Assembly: GCA_036399835.1 (NCBI GenBank)
Contig: DASWMI010000213.1
Span: 1 to 20,513 of the forward strand
Length of the DNA: 20,513 bases
DNA from: DASYML01 sp036399835
Lineage (GTDB): Bacteria; Acidobacteriota; Blastocatellia; Pyrinomonadales; Pyrinomonadaceae
Direction: 5' to 3'
In this document: positions 1-7,812 of the stretch, piece after piece
How the letters are laid out: every line of letters starts with the position of its first letter
Position numbering within the stretch: position 1 is the first letter of the stretch
Notes under the pieces: generated by a model
Databases searched by the model: none
Told to the model about the DNA's origin: nothing
The model's input: the letters and a program-made list of their open reading frames with translations, nothing else
Translations under genes and position numbers: made by a program

Positions 1-1665
1 CCTCATTTTTCCGGCGATGCGGTAGATTCTGACTGTGCGGTGTGGGCCTTCGTGATGATGAATCGGGATTCCGCTGTTGTAGTATCCGATCATTGTCGCG
101 AGCGGCAGAGAGTCTTCGAGGGTCAGGCTTGTGAAGGGTTCGATGCGGTATCTGTTGATGTGCTCTTCGACGGGCTTGGGGTAATATGGTCCATCGGAGA
201 CGATGAGCCAGTCGCCCGTGCGAAACTCCGATTGGTCCGCGACGACAGGCTTCAATCCGGCGCGCTCTGCATAATATTGGAATCCCCAGCGGCCCACGTA
301 CCAGGCCGTAACCTTTGCATCCGTCTCCTGAACACGGCGGGCTGCCCCTTCAGCCGCGACCTTTTCCACCCAGGCATCATGCAAATCCACCGCGTAAAAG
401 AGCATCGCCAGCGCCATGCTGCCCGCTGCCACCCGGCGCATCAGCGCCCTGCATTCAAGCTGCTCGCAGGTCTTTGAGGCCAGCCGACCGATGAGCAGCG
501 TGCTCACCAGCAGTACACCGAAGACGCGGCGCACAGCCGGAATCGGAGAGAGCGCGAAATAGGCAGCCACCTCTGCGCAGAGCCACAGGACCAGAAACAA
601 CTCAACGCCGAACTCGCGCCACTGGACCAACCGGAAAGAAACCGCTTTCGACCACCCAAGCAAACGTCGTATCACTTCAAGCAGCGCGGCAAACACCGCG
701 ACTCCGAAGATACTGAAGACGACCCACGCCAGCGTGATGCTCTCTTGATAGGTTCTCTGGTCTCTCGTGAAGGTGGCGAGCCTTGCGGGGACGAGCGCGA
801 TGAGCAGATAGCCGAGCGCGACGAGGCAGGCGGCTGCGATAATCATCCGCCTTGAAGCACGCAGCGCCACCAGCCCGAGCAGCGCCAGAAACGGAGCGAC
901 GCCGCCGAAGGTCGTGACCAGCGGCCAGGCCAGGTAAAGATATTTCTTCGCCAGGTTGACCGAGCCATAAATGCCTGACTGGTAGAGCAGATGAGAATGA
1001 TGCGCGCTGATGGCGAAGAGTCCTTCGATGGTCCAGAAGACCGCGACCGCGAGCGACGCGGCGAGCAGGCCCAACCTGATTCTCTTAAAGATAATCGCGT
1101 AGAGCAGCATTAACGGAGGAAGTATAAAAGCCGTGTACTTCGTCTGCATGGCTATTCCGGCAACGAGTCCGGCCAGCGCCGACTGGACCAATGAATCGCG
1201 GTCATGCGCGCGGAAGAAGAGGACCAGCGCGCTAAAGCTGAGGGCCGAGACGGGAATTTCAAGCATCAGGTTAAAGCTTGGAAGAAAGGTCGGCGAAAGA
1301 ACGGTCATCCATGTCAGCAGCAACTCGTGCCCCGGCGCGAAGCGGCGAAAGAGCGCGTAGAGAGAAAAGACCAGGAGCAGGCTCAAGGGCAGCAGCCAGA
1401 GCTTCCACAGGAATGGTCGCTCGCCAAAAAGCCTGATCGCTGCGGCCCAGTAGTATGGAAAAAGCGGCGGGGCCAGGACTCCTATCGCCGGCTCCGGCCT
1501 GTCATTCCAGAAAACCTCGAAGCCATAAGGGTCCAGCGGATGCTCCGCGACCTGCCGCGCGCGCGCGTAATAGAGCGCATCGTCAAGGCACACCGGCTTA
1601 ACGCTGTTCAGCAAAGTGAACAACACGGCCAGCACTAGCAGAAGCTTGAGATGCGAGCTATTCAT
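1..1665 (-). CDS. GT39/ArnT-like polytopic glycosyltransferase, C-terminus cut by window edge
   Basis: An open frame of 555 codons runs without a stop from an ATG at 1663-1665 to base 1, so the gene continues beyond the window. The product begins with a signal-anchor helix (about residues 6-20), followed by an acidic pair D28-D29 in a LDDALYY motif at the start of the first extracytoplasmic loop. This is the hallmark position of GT-C fold (GT39, PMT/ArnT) enzymes that take sugar from a polyprenyl-phosphate donor. About ten further hydrophobic segments follow, then a soluble C-terminal part from about residue 425. The family transfers sugars on the outer face of the cytoplasmic membrane. The acceptor cannot be told from sequence. 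It is the last gene of a minus-strand run of three glycosyltransferases, 73 bases after the stop of the preceding gene, with a heptad-repeat hairpin between them. No clear Shine-Dalgarno precedes the ATG. Family assignment is fairly sure, specificity unknown. Confidence 0.8.
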   Translation of the reverse strand, partial: MNSSHLKLLLVLAVLFTLLNSVKPVCLDDALYYARARQVAEHPLDPYGFEVFWNDRPEPAIGVLAPPLFPYYWAAAIRLFGERPFLWKLWLLPLSLLLVFSLYALFRRFAPGHELLLTWMTVLSPTFLPSFNLMLEIPVSALSFSALVLFFRAHDRDSLVQSALAGLVAGIAMQTKYTAFILPPLMLLYAIIFKRIRLGLLAASLAVAVFWTIEGLFAISAHHSHLLYQSGIYGSVNLAKKYLYLAWPLVTTFGGVAPFLALLGLVALRASRRMIIAAACLVALGYLLIALVPARLATFTRDQRTYQESITLAWVVFSIFGVAVFAALLEVIRRLLGWSKAVSFRLVQWREFGVELFLVLWLCAEVAAYFALSPIPAVRRVFGVLLVSTLLIGRLASKTCEQLECRALMRRVAAGSMALAMLFYAVDLHDAWVEKVAAEGAARRVQETDAKVTAWYVGRWGFQYYAERAGLKPVVADQSEFRTGDWLIVSDGPYYPKPVEEHINRYRIEPFTSLTLEDSLPLATMIGYYNSGIPIHHHEGPHRTVRIYRIAGKMR

Positions 1666-1677
1666 TTTTAAGAACGG

Positions 1678-1760
1678 TGATAAACGATAAGCGATGAGTG
1701 CTGAGTGCTGAGTAATGAGCTAAAGGCAATCGTTTTTCTCAGCATTCAGCACTCATCACT
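1678..1760. repeat. Heptad-repeat inverted array A
   Basis: From 1678 the sequence runs in 7-base steps with units such as CGATAAG, CGATGAG, TGCTGAG (twice) and TAATGAG. The 22-base arm 1691-1712 is complementary at 20 of 22 positions (one of the two exceptions can form a G-U pair) to 1738-1759, leaving a 25-base loop. The distal arm overlaps the last codons and the TGA of the GT4 gene ending at 1739, so its C-terminal MSAEC is repeat-encoded. The 12-mer GATAAGCGATGA at 1686-1697 recurs exactly at 12941-12952 in array E, which ties the two into one family. There is no U-tract after the hairpin on either strand, so it does not look like a simple Rho-independent terminator. Confidence 0.75.
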
Positions 1761-2860
1761 TTTTTTCTCATCAACGTTTGATAAACTTCCAGGTATTCAC
1801 GGGCGACTAGTTCGGCCTTGAACTGTTGGGCCAGGATTCGATTGTTGCGCGACATAGTTTCACGCAGGTCTCTACGGGATAAAAGATATTCGAGCCTCTG
1901 CGCCAGCATCTCGGGATTCTGCGGCTCGGTCCAGAGACAATTATCAGGCTCTTGCAGGTAATCCGCTGCGGCGCGGATGCGCGTTGTGATGATGGGGATT
2001 CCGGCGGCGAGCGCGTAAAAGACGACCATCGGGAAGCCTTCATAATGATAGGTCGGGAAAACGAGCGCCGTCGCGTGAGCATAAAACTCGCCGGTCTCTT
2101 CTTCGGGAATGAAGCCCGTAAAACGCACGCACGTTTCCAGCCCTCCTCGCCTCGCTTCATCTTCCGCGGCGACGCGCTCTGGTCCATCGCCAACGCAGAG
2201 TAGAACAAACTGCTGCCCGCGCTCGCGCACCATCCGGCAGGCTAGAATGACATCGAGCAAGCCTTTCGCGGGGATAAATCTCGCGATGAAGAGTAGGACA
2301 GGCACGCCCGGCTCTATCCCCATGCGCTTGAAGAATGCTCCGCTCGGCTGGTCCGGCGTTCTCTCTACGGCGTTCTTCACGACGAAAACTTTTTGCTCGC
2401 GGACGCCTGCGCGAAGAAAGTTCTGCTGCTCTTCAGACGAGAGCACGCCCGCGCCGTCAAGACGATTGAGCAGTATCTTTCCCAGGAGACGCAAAGCGGG
2501 GTTGCTCGTTTGCAGGAGCGCCTGGTCCGAGCCGTGAAACTTGAGAAAGATTGCGCTCTTCTGCGAGCGCAGGAGAAGAAGGGTCAGGACATCGCGCAGC
2601 AGCGCCCGTGTATCAAAGGAAGTATTGAGATGAAGGAGGTCGAAGTGGTCCGCTTGAAGCCGTCGCCGCAAGCGACGGGCTGTGCTGAGGACTCTTTTGA
2701 ATCTGGTCCAGAGTCGCGGCCCTGCTCCCGCATCCGCATAGACGTATCTCTCTTCCAGGACATCTACGCCAAGCCTGCGCAAAGCTTCGACGAAAGGCGG
2801 CTCGCAAGCGACAGGCCCGCCCCTGGACTCTTTATCAGGCATTCCTATAAGCAGGCGCAC
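1739..2860 (-). CDS. GT4 glycosyltransferase (GT-B fold)
   Basis: The 373-residue product has the two Rossmann-like halves of a GT-B enzyme. The N-terminal half contains an FHGSD motif and the C-terminal GT4 (Glycos_transf_1) domain contains FIARFIPAKG, VGDGPE and YEGFPMVVFYALAAG. Such enzymes move a sugar from a nucleotide donor to a growing glycan at the cytoplasmic face. The first Glu of the E-x7-E motif is present (E274) but the second position is Tyr (Y282), which is unusual for GT4. The start is GTG at 2858-2860, chosen because the following RLLIGMP forms the expected first beta strand. The first in-frame ATG lies six codons later. It is 58 bases downstream of another GT4 gene, probably in the same operon. 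Its last residues are encoded by heptad-repeat array A. Donor and acceptor cannot be predicted. Confidence 0.88.
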   Translation of the reverse strand: MRLLIGMPDKESRGGPVACEPPFVEALRRLGVDVLEERYVYADAGAGPRLWTRFKRVLSTARRLRRRLQADHFDLLHLNTSFDTRALLRDVLTLLLLRSQKSAIFLKFHGSDQALLQTSNPALRLLGKILLNRLDGAGVLSSEEQQNFLRAGVREQKVFVVKNAVERTPDQPSGAFFKRMGIEPGVPVLLFIARFIPAKGLLDVILACRMVRERGQQFVLLCVGDGPERVAAEDEARRGGLETCVRFTGFIPEEETGEFYAHATALVFPTYHYEGFPMVVFYALAAGIPIITTRIRAAADYLQEPDNCLWTEPQNPEMLAQRLEYLLSRRDLRETMSRNNRILAQQFKAELVAREYLEVYQTLMRKKVMSAEC

Positions 2861-2918
2861 GCGCTTTTGTTCCCGTTGATAAGATTGTCTTTGATCATCC
2901 TTTGAAGGTGAAACATCA

Positions 2919-4028
2919 TCATGCCATGCCTGCGAGAGAGCTGTACAGTTTCTTCAAATTCGCGATGTGTGTTTCGATGCCGAATTGCGAGTTGGCCCAG
3001 AGCGAAGCCTTTCTTCCGAAACTTGAGCGCAGCTCCCGGTCCGTGGCGAAGCTGAGCATCTGCCGGGCCAGGTCTGCGGCGTCGCGCGTGCGAAAAGGCA
3101 GCGCATAAAGGCCGTCTTGCGAAACTTCGAGCAGGGCCGGAATGTCCGAAATAATCACGGGCCGCCGCAGCATCATCGCCTCTATGACGGCAATCGGCGA
3201 GCCTTCCTGAAGCGAAGAGAAGACGAAAGCATCAAGCGAGCTGAGCACTTCGGGGATGTCCTCGCGCCGGCCTAAAAAGTGTACGCGGCTCTCGATTCCC
3301 TGCTCGCGGCAGAAGCTCACGCACTCGTCAAACAATTCGGGCGCAGCCTGCGAGCGCCCGCCAACAAAAGCGAAATGCAGGTTGGGCGACTGGCCGAAGA
3401 CCTGTGGCAGAGCATGACAGATGGTGAGCTGGTCCTTTGCGCCGACATAAAAATTGCCTACCATCCCGAAAAGCAACGCGCCCTCTTTCAGGCCAAGCTC
3501 CGCACGCAGGCAAGGCTTGCCACCTCTTAGCCGCCGCTGGTCCACACCGTTGAGCAGCACGCTGAAATTCCTGCTCGTATCGAATCGCAGCTCTCTCTGT
3601 AAGCGGTTGAGAACTTCGCGGCTAACGGCGAGGTTAGCGTCCATGCGTGGAATCAGAAAGTTGACGGCGACGCGATTTTTCGTGCTCGGTAGCCAGCCGT
3701 GAAAGGTCAAGACTCTTTTGACATCAGTTCCACGCGTGGCGAGAAAACCGTGCAGCGCGTCAACGGCCTGATGACAATGGACCACACGCGCCTGGCGCTC
3801 GTTGATGATGCGTCTGAGCTGCCGCGCGAGCTTGAGGTCAACGGGCAGGCTGCGCTCAAGGCGTATGAACTCTATGCCGGAGCGCGCGAATTCGTCTTCC
3901 AGCTCGCCGCCGCCCGTCGCGACGAAAGTCAGGTCCAGATTATGCTCAAGCGCGTTGCGGCACACGTCGAGCGCCATCATTTCAATCCCGCCGCGATTGA
4001 GCGAATCGAGTATATGGATAATTTTCAT
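2919..4028 (-). CDS. GT4 glycosyltransferase (GT-B fold)
   Basis: The 369-residue product opens with KIIHILDSLNRGGIE, the typical first strand and glycine loop of GT4 enzymes. It carries TFHGW near the middle of the N-terminal domain and a C-terminal Glycos_transf_1 domain with GMVGNF, HFLGRREDIPEVL and LQEGSPIAVIEAM. The E-x7-E pair (E275, E283) is intact, in contrast to the next gene. It likely transfers a sugar from a nucleotide-sugar to a lipid-linked or protein-linked glycan in the cytoplasm. It starts at an ATG at 4026-4028 and is the first gene of the minus-strand block. It is divergent from the flippase gene, with only about 41 to 68 bases between the start codons. Substrate is unknown. 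Confidence 0.9.
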   Translation of the reverse strand: MKIIHILDSLNRGGIEMMALDVCRNALEHNLDLTFVATGGGELEDEFARSGIEFIRLERSLPVDLKLARQLRRIINERQARVVHCHQAVDALHGFLATRGTDVKRVLTFHGWLPSTKNRVAVNFLIPRMDANLAVSREVLNRLQRELRFDTSRNFSVLLNGVDQRRLRGGKPCLRAELGLKEGALLFGMVGNFYVGAKDQLTICHALPQVFGQSPNLHFAFVGGRSQAAPELFDECVSFCREQGIESRVHFLGRREDIPEVLSSLDAFVFSSLQEGSPIAVIEAMMLRRPVIISDIPALLEVSQDGLYALPFRTRDAADLARQMLSFATDRELRSSFGRKASLWANSQFGIETHIANLKKLYSSLAGMA

Positions 4029-4064
4029 CTAGGCTCTCGGCGGGCGATGCCGGTTGATTTGAAA

Positions 4065-4093
4065 TTTATATGCAAGCCCCTGCGTTGTTTGAA
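4065..4093 (-). promoter_or_regulatory. Candidate sigma-70-type promoter for the minus-strand glycosyltransferase block
   Basis: Read on the minus strand, TTCAAA (4088-4093, 4 of 6 matches to the -35 consensus) is followed after exactly 17 bases by TATAAA (4065-4070, 5 of 6 matches to the -10 consensus). Transcription would start a few bases further on and run into the GT4 gene at 4028. The element overlaps the first codons of the divergent flippase frame if that frame starts at 4070, which would favour a later flippase start. This is pattern matching only. Housekeeping promoters in this lineage may differ from the E. coli consensus. Confidence 0.4.
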
Positions 4094-5443
4094 ATAATGC
4101 CGCCAATCAAATATAACTCTTCATCTCTTTCGCAAACGATTCCGGCGCGCGTCTCTTCGAGCTTCATGAAACTGACCTTAACCCTAGCCCTGCTGGCGGG
4201 CAGCAATATTCTCCTGACGCTGCTTTTTCAGTGGTATGTCATAACACAACTCGGAGTGGGAATCGAAACGGATGCGCTCTTCGCGGCGATGGCGCTCCCG
4301 CAGCTTATCTTAAGCGTGGTCAGCAGCTCTTTGACACACGTCCTCGTCCCACTGCTCGCCAACGAAGACGAGCAGACCTTTCGTCAGGATGCTTGGGGAT
4401 TCTTTCTGGGCATCAGCGCAGCCTTCGCCATCGCGGCCCTGCTCTTTTATCTGACGGCGAGCCTCTGGGTTCCCCCACTCTTTCCGGGATTTTCGAGAGA
4501 GGCACAAATGCTGACCATCAAGCTGACGAGAATCCAGCTTGTGAGCATGGTCTTGACGGCTGCGGTCTCTGTCCTCTGGTCCATTTATCACGCGCGGCAG
4601 AGATTTGTCTGGGCCGAGTTGTCGCCGCTCCTGGCGAATTGTTTAGTGCTCTTGCTGCTCTACAAGCTGTTGCCTGTTTATGGAGTCGCGGCGGCGGCCT
4701 GGCTCATCGTGCTGCGCACGGGATTGCAGACCGTGTGGCTGTTGCCCGGACTTGGCCGCTGGCATTGGCCGCGCTGGCGCTCGCCTGCCATGCTCGAAGC
4801 CTGGCGGCGGCTGAGGCCGCTCCTCTTCGGCACGGCTTACTATCGCACAGACCCGCTCGTTGACAGGTTTCTCGCTTCGATGTCCTTCGCGGGCGGACTC
4901 TCTCTGCTCTACATCGGGCAGCAGATTTACGGCGTCGCCAACGTGGTCTGCGAAAAGTCGGTCGCCGCGCCGATGGTCCCGCTCTTGGCAAAGAAGGCTG
5001 GCGCGGGAGACTGGACCAGCTTCAGGCAGGCTTACAGGAGACGACTGCTCTCGATGCTCTCCCTGACCATCTTCGGCTACCTGCTGCTGCTCGTCTTCGG
5101 AGAACCGTTGCTCAATCTGCTCATCGGTCACGGCGGCGTGACGCGCGAGAACGTGCATACGCTCTGGCTGATTATGGTCGCGCTCGTAGGCTTCTTCGTC
5201 GGCGGCGCAAGCGGGCAGATTACCGCGACGACCTTTTACGCGATGGGCGACACGCAGACTCCCACGCGGATGTCCATCGTGACCTACAGCATCTATATCC
5301 CTGTCAAGATCATCGTCTTTCTGCGATACGGCTTGATTGGGCTGGCCGCTGTCACCAGCCTCTATCTTTTTGTTAATTTACTCGTTCAGGTTTTATTACT
5401 TGAGAAATTCAGCCTGCCACGTAGGGCTTTAAGCAAAGCATGA
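4070..5443 (+). CDS. MurJ/MviN-like lipid-linked glycan flippase
   Basis: The product (457 residues from 4070) is almost entirely hydrophobic, with about 12 predicted membrane segments. Two motifs match the MurJ branch of the MOP flippases: DPLVDRFLAS in the seventh helix region, where MurJ has its conserved central Arg, and YAMGDTQTPTRM, like the ALGDTxTP loop of MurJ. MurJ usually has 14 helices and about 510 residues, so this protein seems to lack the last two. Given its glycosyltransferase neighbours it more likely exports a polysaccharide or lipid-linked oligosaccharide than peptidoglycan precursor, but that is inference. The start is uncertain: 4070, 4097 and 4166 are in-frame ATGs without strong Shine-Dalgarno sites, and only the last would leave a short N-terminus before helix 1. 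It heads a plus-strand block, with 45 bases to the next gene. Confidence 0.82.
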   Translation: MQAPALFEIMPPIKYNSSSLSQTIPARVSSSFMKLTLTLALLAGSNILLTLLFQWYVITQLGVGIETDALFAAMALPQLILSVVSSSLTHVLVPLLANEDEQTFRQDAWGFFLGISAAFAIAALLFYLTASLWVPPLFPGFSREAQMLTIKLTRIQLVSMVLTAAVSVLWSIYHARQRFVWAELSPLLANCLVLLLLYKLLPVYGVAAAAWLIVLRTGLQTVWLLPGLGRWHWPRWRSPAMLEAWRRLRPLLFGTAYYRTDPLVDRFLASMSFAGGLSLLYIGQQIYGVANVVCEKSVAAPMVPLLAKKAGAGDWTSFRQAYRRRLLSMLSLTIFGYLLLLVFGEPLLNLLIGHGGVTRENVHTLWLIMVALVGFFVGGASGQITATTFYAMGDTQTPTRMSIVTYSIYIPVKIIVFLRYGLIGLAAVTSLYLFVNLLVQVLLLEKFSLPRRALSKA

Positions 5444-5488
5444 CTTTGCGTGGTCAGAGGATTGGTCCTTTGCCCCTGCGCTCTTGAG

Positions 5489-6490
5489 ATGATTAAAGTA
5501 ATTGCGTTGACATCGAGCAGGAACGATCCTTCGACGCGGTTTCGCGTTCGCCAGTTCATAGAGCCGCTCGGCAGGCTCGGCGTCAAGGTCTCGGAATATT
5601 ATCCGCTCATCAGCAAATATCGTCTTGAGCGTTTGCCTCTGCCCGCTGCTTTGCTGCGCCTGCCGGGTCTCGCGGCGACGCGCTTCGGCGACATCACATG
5701 GCTGGGCCGCGAACTGCTCTCAGGGCGCGCGGGGCTTGAGAGATACGCTGCCGGAAAACGTCTCTTTGACGTGGACGATGCTATCTGGCTCGTCTTCAAA
5801 AACTCTTTCTCGGAGGAGATTGCACGCGAGAGCAGGGGCGTGATTGCCGGAAACAGCTTTATCGCGGAGCACTATGAAAGATGCGGGGCGCGCGTCTGGC
5901 TCGTCCCGACTTCCGTGGACACGGGAATCTGGCGGCCCGCAGAGCTGGCGGACGATGAGAGATTCACTATCGGCTGGACCGGAACATGGTCCAATTTGCC
6001 ATACCTTTATCAAATAGAAGAGCCGCTCGCAGAGTTTCTCGCCGAGCATAAAGAGAGCCGCTTGCTGGTGGTTTGCGACCGCGAGCCGTCTTTTGAGAGA
6101 ATCCCTGCCGCGCGCTGGCAGTTTGCCGCGTGGTCGCCCGCCAGTGAAGTAAAAATGGTCCAGTCAATGGATGTCGGGCTGATGCCCCTGGCCGATACTG
6201 AGTGGGCGCGCGGCAAGTGCGGCTTCAAGATGCTTTCATACATGGCCGCCGGCGTTCCCGTCATCGTCAGCCCAGTAGGAGTCAACGAGGAGATACTACA
6301 AAAAGCGCTGGTGGGCTTCTCTGCCGTAAAGCTCAACGATTGGTACGGGGCGCTCCAAAGCATCTACAATGATCGCGGGGCAGGCAGGCGTATGGGAGCG
6401 GCTGGCAGAAAAGTGGTCGAAGAACATTATTCGGTTAAGAAGAGCGCCGCGCTGCTGGCTCAAATCTTTCAAGAGGTCGCGGGTGAGTAG
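5489..6490 (+). CDS. GT4-like glycosyltransferase, GKCGFK subfamily
   Basis: The 333-residue product starts at ATG 5489 (MIKVIALTS). An in-frame GTG 39 bases upstream adds an unlikely N-terminal extension. It has a GT-B layout: an N-terminal domain with RFRVRQF and FDVDDAIW, a linker with VPTSVDTGIW, and a C-terminal domain with IGWTGTWSN and RGKCGFKMLSYMAAGVPVI then SPVGVN. In this subfamily the first Glu of the classical E-x7-E motif is replaced by the GKCGFK signature (residues 242-247 here), a pattern that recurs in related proteins, so it is probably not a defect. It would act in the cytoplasm on the glycan handled by the flanking flippase and GT2 genes. Donor and acceptor are unknown. 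Confidence 0.83.
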   Translation: MIKVIALTSSRNDPSTRFRVRQFIEPLGRLGVKVSEYYPLISKYRLERLPLPAALLRLPGLAATRFGDITWLGRELLSGRAGLERYAAGKRLFDVDDAIWLVFKNSFSEEIARESRGVIAGNSFIAEHYERCGARVWLVPTSVDTGIWRPAELADDERFTIGWTGTWSNLPYLYQIEEPLAEFLAEHKESRLLVVCDREPSFERIPAARWQFAAWSPASEVKMVQSMDVGLMPLADTEWARGKCGFKMLSYMAAGVPVIVSPVGVNEEILQKALVGFSAVKLNDWYGALQSIYNDRGAGRRMGAAGRKVVEEHYSVKKSAALLAQIFQEVAGE

Positions 6491-6549
6491 GAAATTTTTC
6501 TTGAAGAGCTTTCTCATCAAGCGAGGTCATTCATTTGCAGGTTAGCGAA

Positions 6550-7743
6550 ATGAAATCCGAGAGCCGGACCAGCGCCCACTCTTCCGACGAGCCGCGCGGC
6601 CTGGAGTTGTCCATCGTGATGCCCTGCCTGAATGAAGCCGAGACGCTGGCAAGCTGTATCGAGAAGGCCAGAAGCTCTCTTGTGGAGCAGAACGTCGCGG
6701 GCGAGATTATTATCGCGGACAACGGGAGCACGGACGGCTCGCAGGCGATAGCGGAGCGTCTGGGAGCGCGCGTCATAGAGGTCTCGGCGAAGGGTTACGG
6801 TAGCGCGCTGATGGGAGGCATCAATGCTGCGCGAGGCCGCTTCGTCATCATGGGCGATGCCGACGACAGCTACGATTTCGCTCGGCTCTGGCCCTTTATA
6901 GAAAAGCTGCGCGAGGGCTACGACCTCGTGATGGGCAATCGTTTTAAGGGCGGCATCCAAAAGGGCGCGATGCGGCCTCTGCACAAATACCTGGGCAACC
7001 CGGTGCTGACGGGCATCGGGCGGCTCTTCTTTCGCAGCCCCGTGGGGGATTTCCATTGCGGGCTGCGCGGCTTTAGCAAGGCCGCGTTCGAGAGGCTGGA
7101 CCTGCACACGACGGGGATGGAGTTTGCGAGCGAGATGGTCGTTAAGGCGACTCTGCACGGGATGCGTATCGCGGAAGTGCCGACGACGCTCTCGCCGGAC
7201 GGACGCAGCCGCCCGCCGCACCTGCGAAGCTGGCGCGACGGCTGGCGGCATCTCAGATTCCTGCTGCTTTATAGCCCGCGCTGGCTCTTTCTCTATCCAG
7301 GCGGGCTGCTGATGCTCATGGGCCTCCTCGCCGGATTATGGCTGCTGCCTGGACCAAAAACTGTCGGCGGCGTGACCTTCGACGTACACACGCTCTTTTT
7401 TGCAGCCGCCTCAATCGTCATCGGATTTCAGGCCATAGTCTTCGCCATCTTCACCAAAGTCTTTGCCATCAGCGAAGGACTGCTGCCCGCAGATGCGCGA
7501 CTGGACAAGCTGTTTTGCGTCGTGACGCTGGAAACCGGATTGATGACGGGCAGCCTGCTACTGCTGGCGGGTCTCGCAGGTTCGCTCTACGCGTACATCT
7601 ACTGGGACGTGCATTCCTTTGGCCCGCTCAATCCTTCACACACGCTGCGCATAGTCATCCCTTCGGTGACAGCCATGATTCTAGGCAGCCAGACCGTGCT
7701 CTCCAGCTTCTTCCTCAGCATACTCGGATTAAGACGACGCTAG
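6550..7743 (+). CDS. Membrane-anchored GT2 glycosyltransferase, polyprenyl-phosphate sugar synthase type
   Basis: The 397-residue product has an N-terminal GT-A domain of the DPM/DPG synthase kind: VMPCLNEAETL (residues 23-33), ADNGSTDG (56-63, with D57) and GDADDSYDF (102-110, the D-x-D metal site). These are followed by GNRF and DFHCGLRGF. About four membrane segments follow. Enzymes of this type transfer a sugar from a nucleotide donor to a polyprenyl phosphate on the cytoplasmic face. The product could supply the polyprenyl-linked donor for the GT39-like enzyme at 1-1665, which is a functional inference. The ATG at 6550 has AGG eight bases upstream. A TTG five codons earlier is an alternative. 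It is the last gene of the plus-strand block and converges on puuD. Confidence 0.88.
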   Translation: MKSESRTSAHSSDEPRGLELSIVMPCLNEAETLASCIEKARSSLVEQNVAGEIIIADNGSTDGSQAIAERLGARVIEVSAKGYGSALMGGINAARGRFVIMGDADDSYDFARLWPFIEKLREGYDLVMGNRFKGGIQKGAMRPLHKYLGNPVLTGIGRLFFRSPVGDFHCGLRGFSKAAFERLDLHTTGMEFASEMVVKATLHGMRIAEVPTTLSPDGRSRPPHLRSWRDGWRHLRFLLLYSPRWLFLYPGGLLMLMGLLAGLWLLPGPKTVGGVTFDVHTLFFAAASIVIGFQAIVFAIFTKVFAISEGLLPADARLDKLFCVVTLETGLMTGSLLLLAGLAGSLYAYIYWDVHSFGPLNPSHTLRIVIPSVTAMILGSQTVLSSFFLSILGLRRR

Positions 7744-7748
7744 CTTCA

Positions 7749-7769
7749 CATCCTTCATCAAGCATCATC
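7749..7769. repeat. Short heptad array B between convergent genes
   Basis: Three 7-base units, CATCCTT, CATCAAG and CATCATC, lie directly after the stop of the GT2 gene and 44 bases from the stop of puuD. The stretch ATCCTTCATC is shared with the distal arm of array E (13011-13024), which suggests the same repeat family without an inverted partner. It is short enough to be partly chance. Confidence 0.4.
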
Positions 7770-7784
7770 TCAGTAAAGACTGAG
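7769..7784. terminator. Small stem-loop between convergent genes, possible bidirectional terminator
   Basis: CTCAGT and ACTGAG form a perfect 6-bp stem with a 4-base AAAG loop, placed between the converging GT2 and puuD genes. Its position is right for a terminator. However, it lacks a U-tract immediately downstream on either strand, so the call is weak. Confidence 0.3.
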
Positions 7785-7812
7785 CGAACCGGAACCGTTT
7801 TGAAGATATGGA

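Noticed and set aside
1204..1638. Plus-strand open frame (144 codons) near the window start
   Set aside because: It is antisense to the uninterrupted GT39-like frame on the minus strand, which shows membrane segments and the acidic loop motif.
6517..7251. Minus-strand open frame (244 codons) opposite the GT2 gene
   Set aside because: The GT2 frame carries the D-x-D and other family motifs. The antisense product is Arg/His/Ala-rich and has no recognisable fold.
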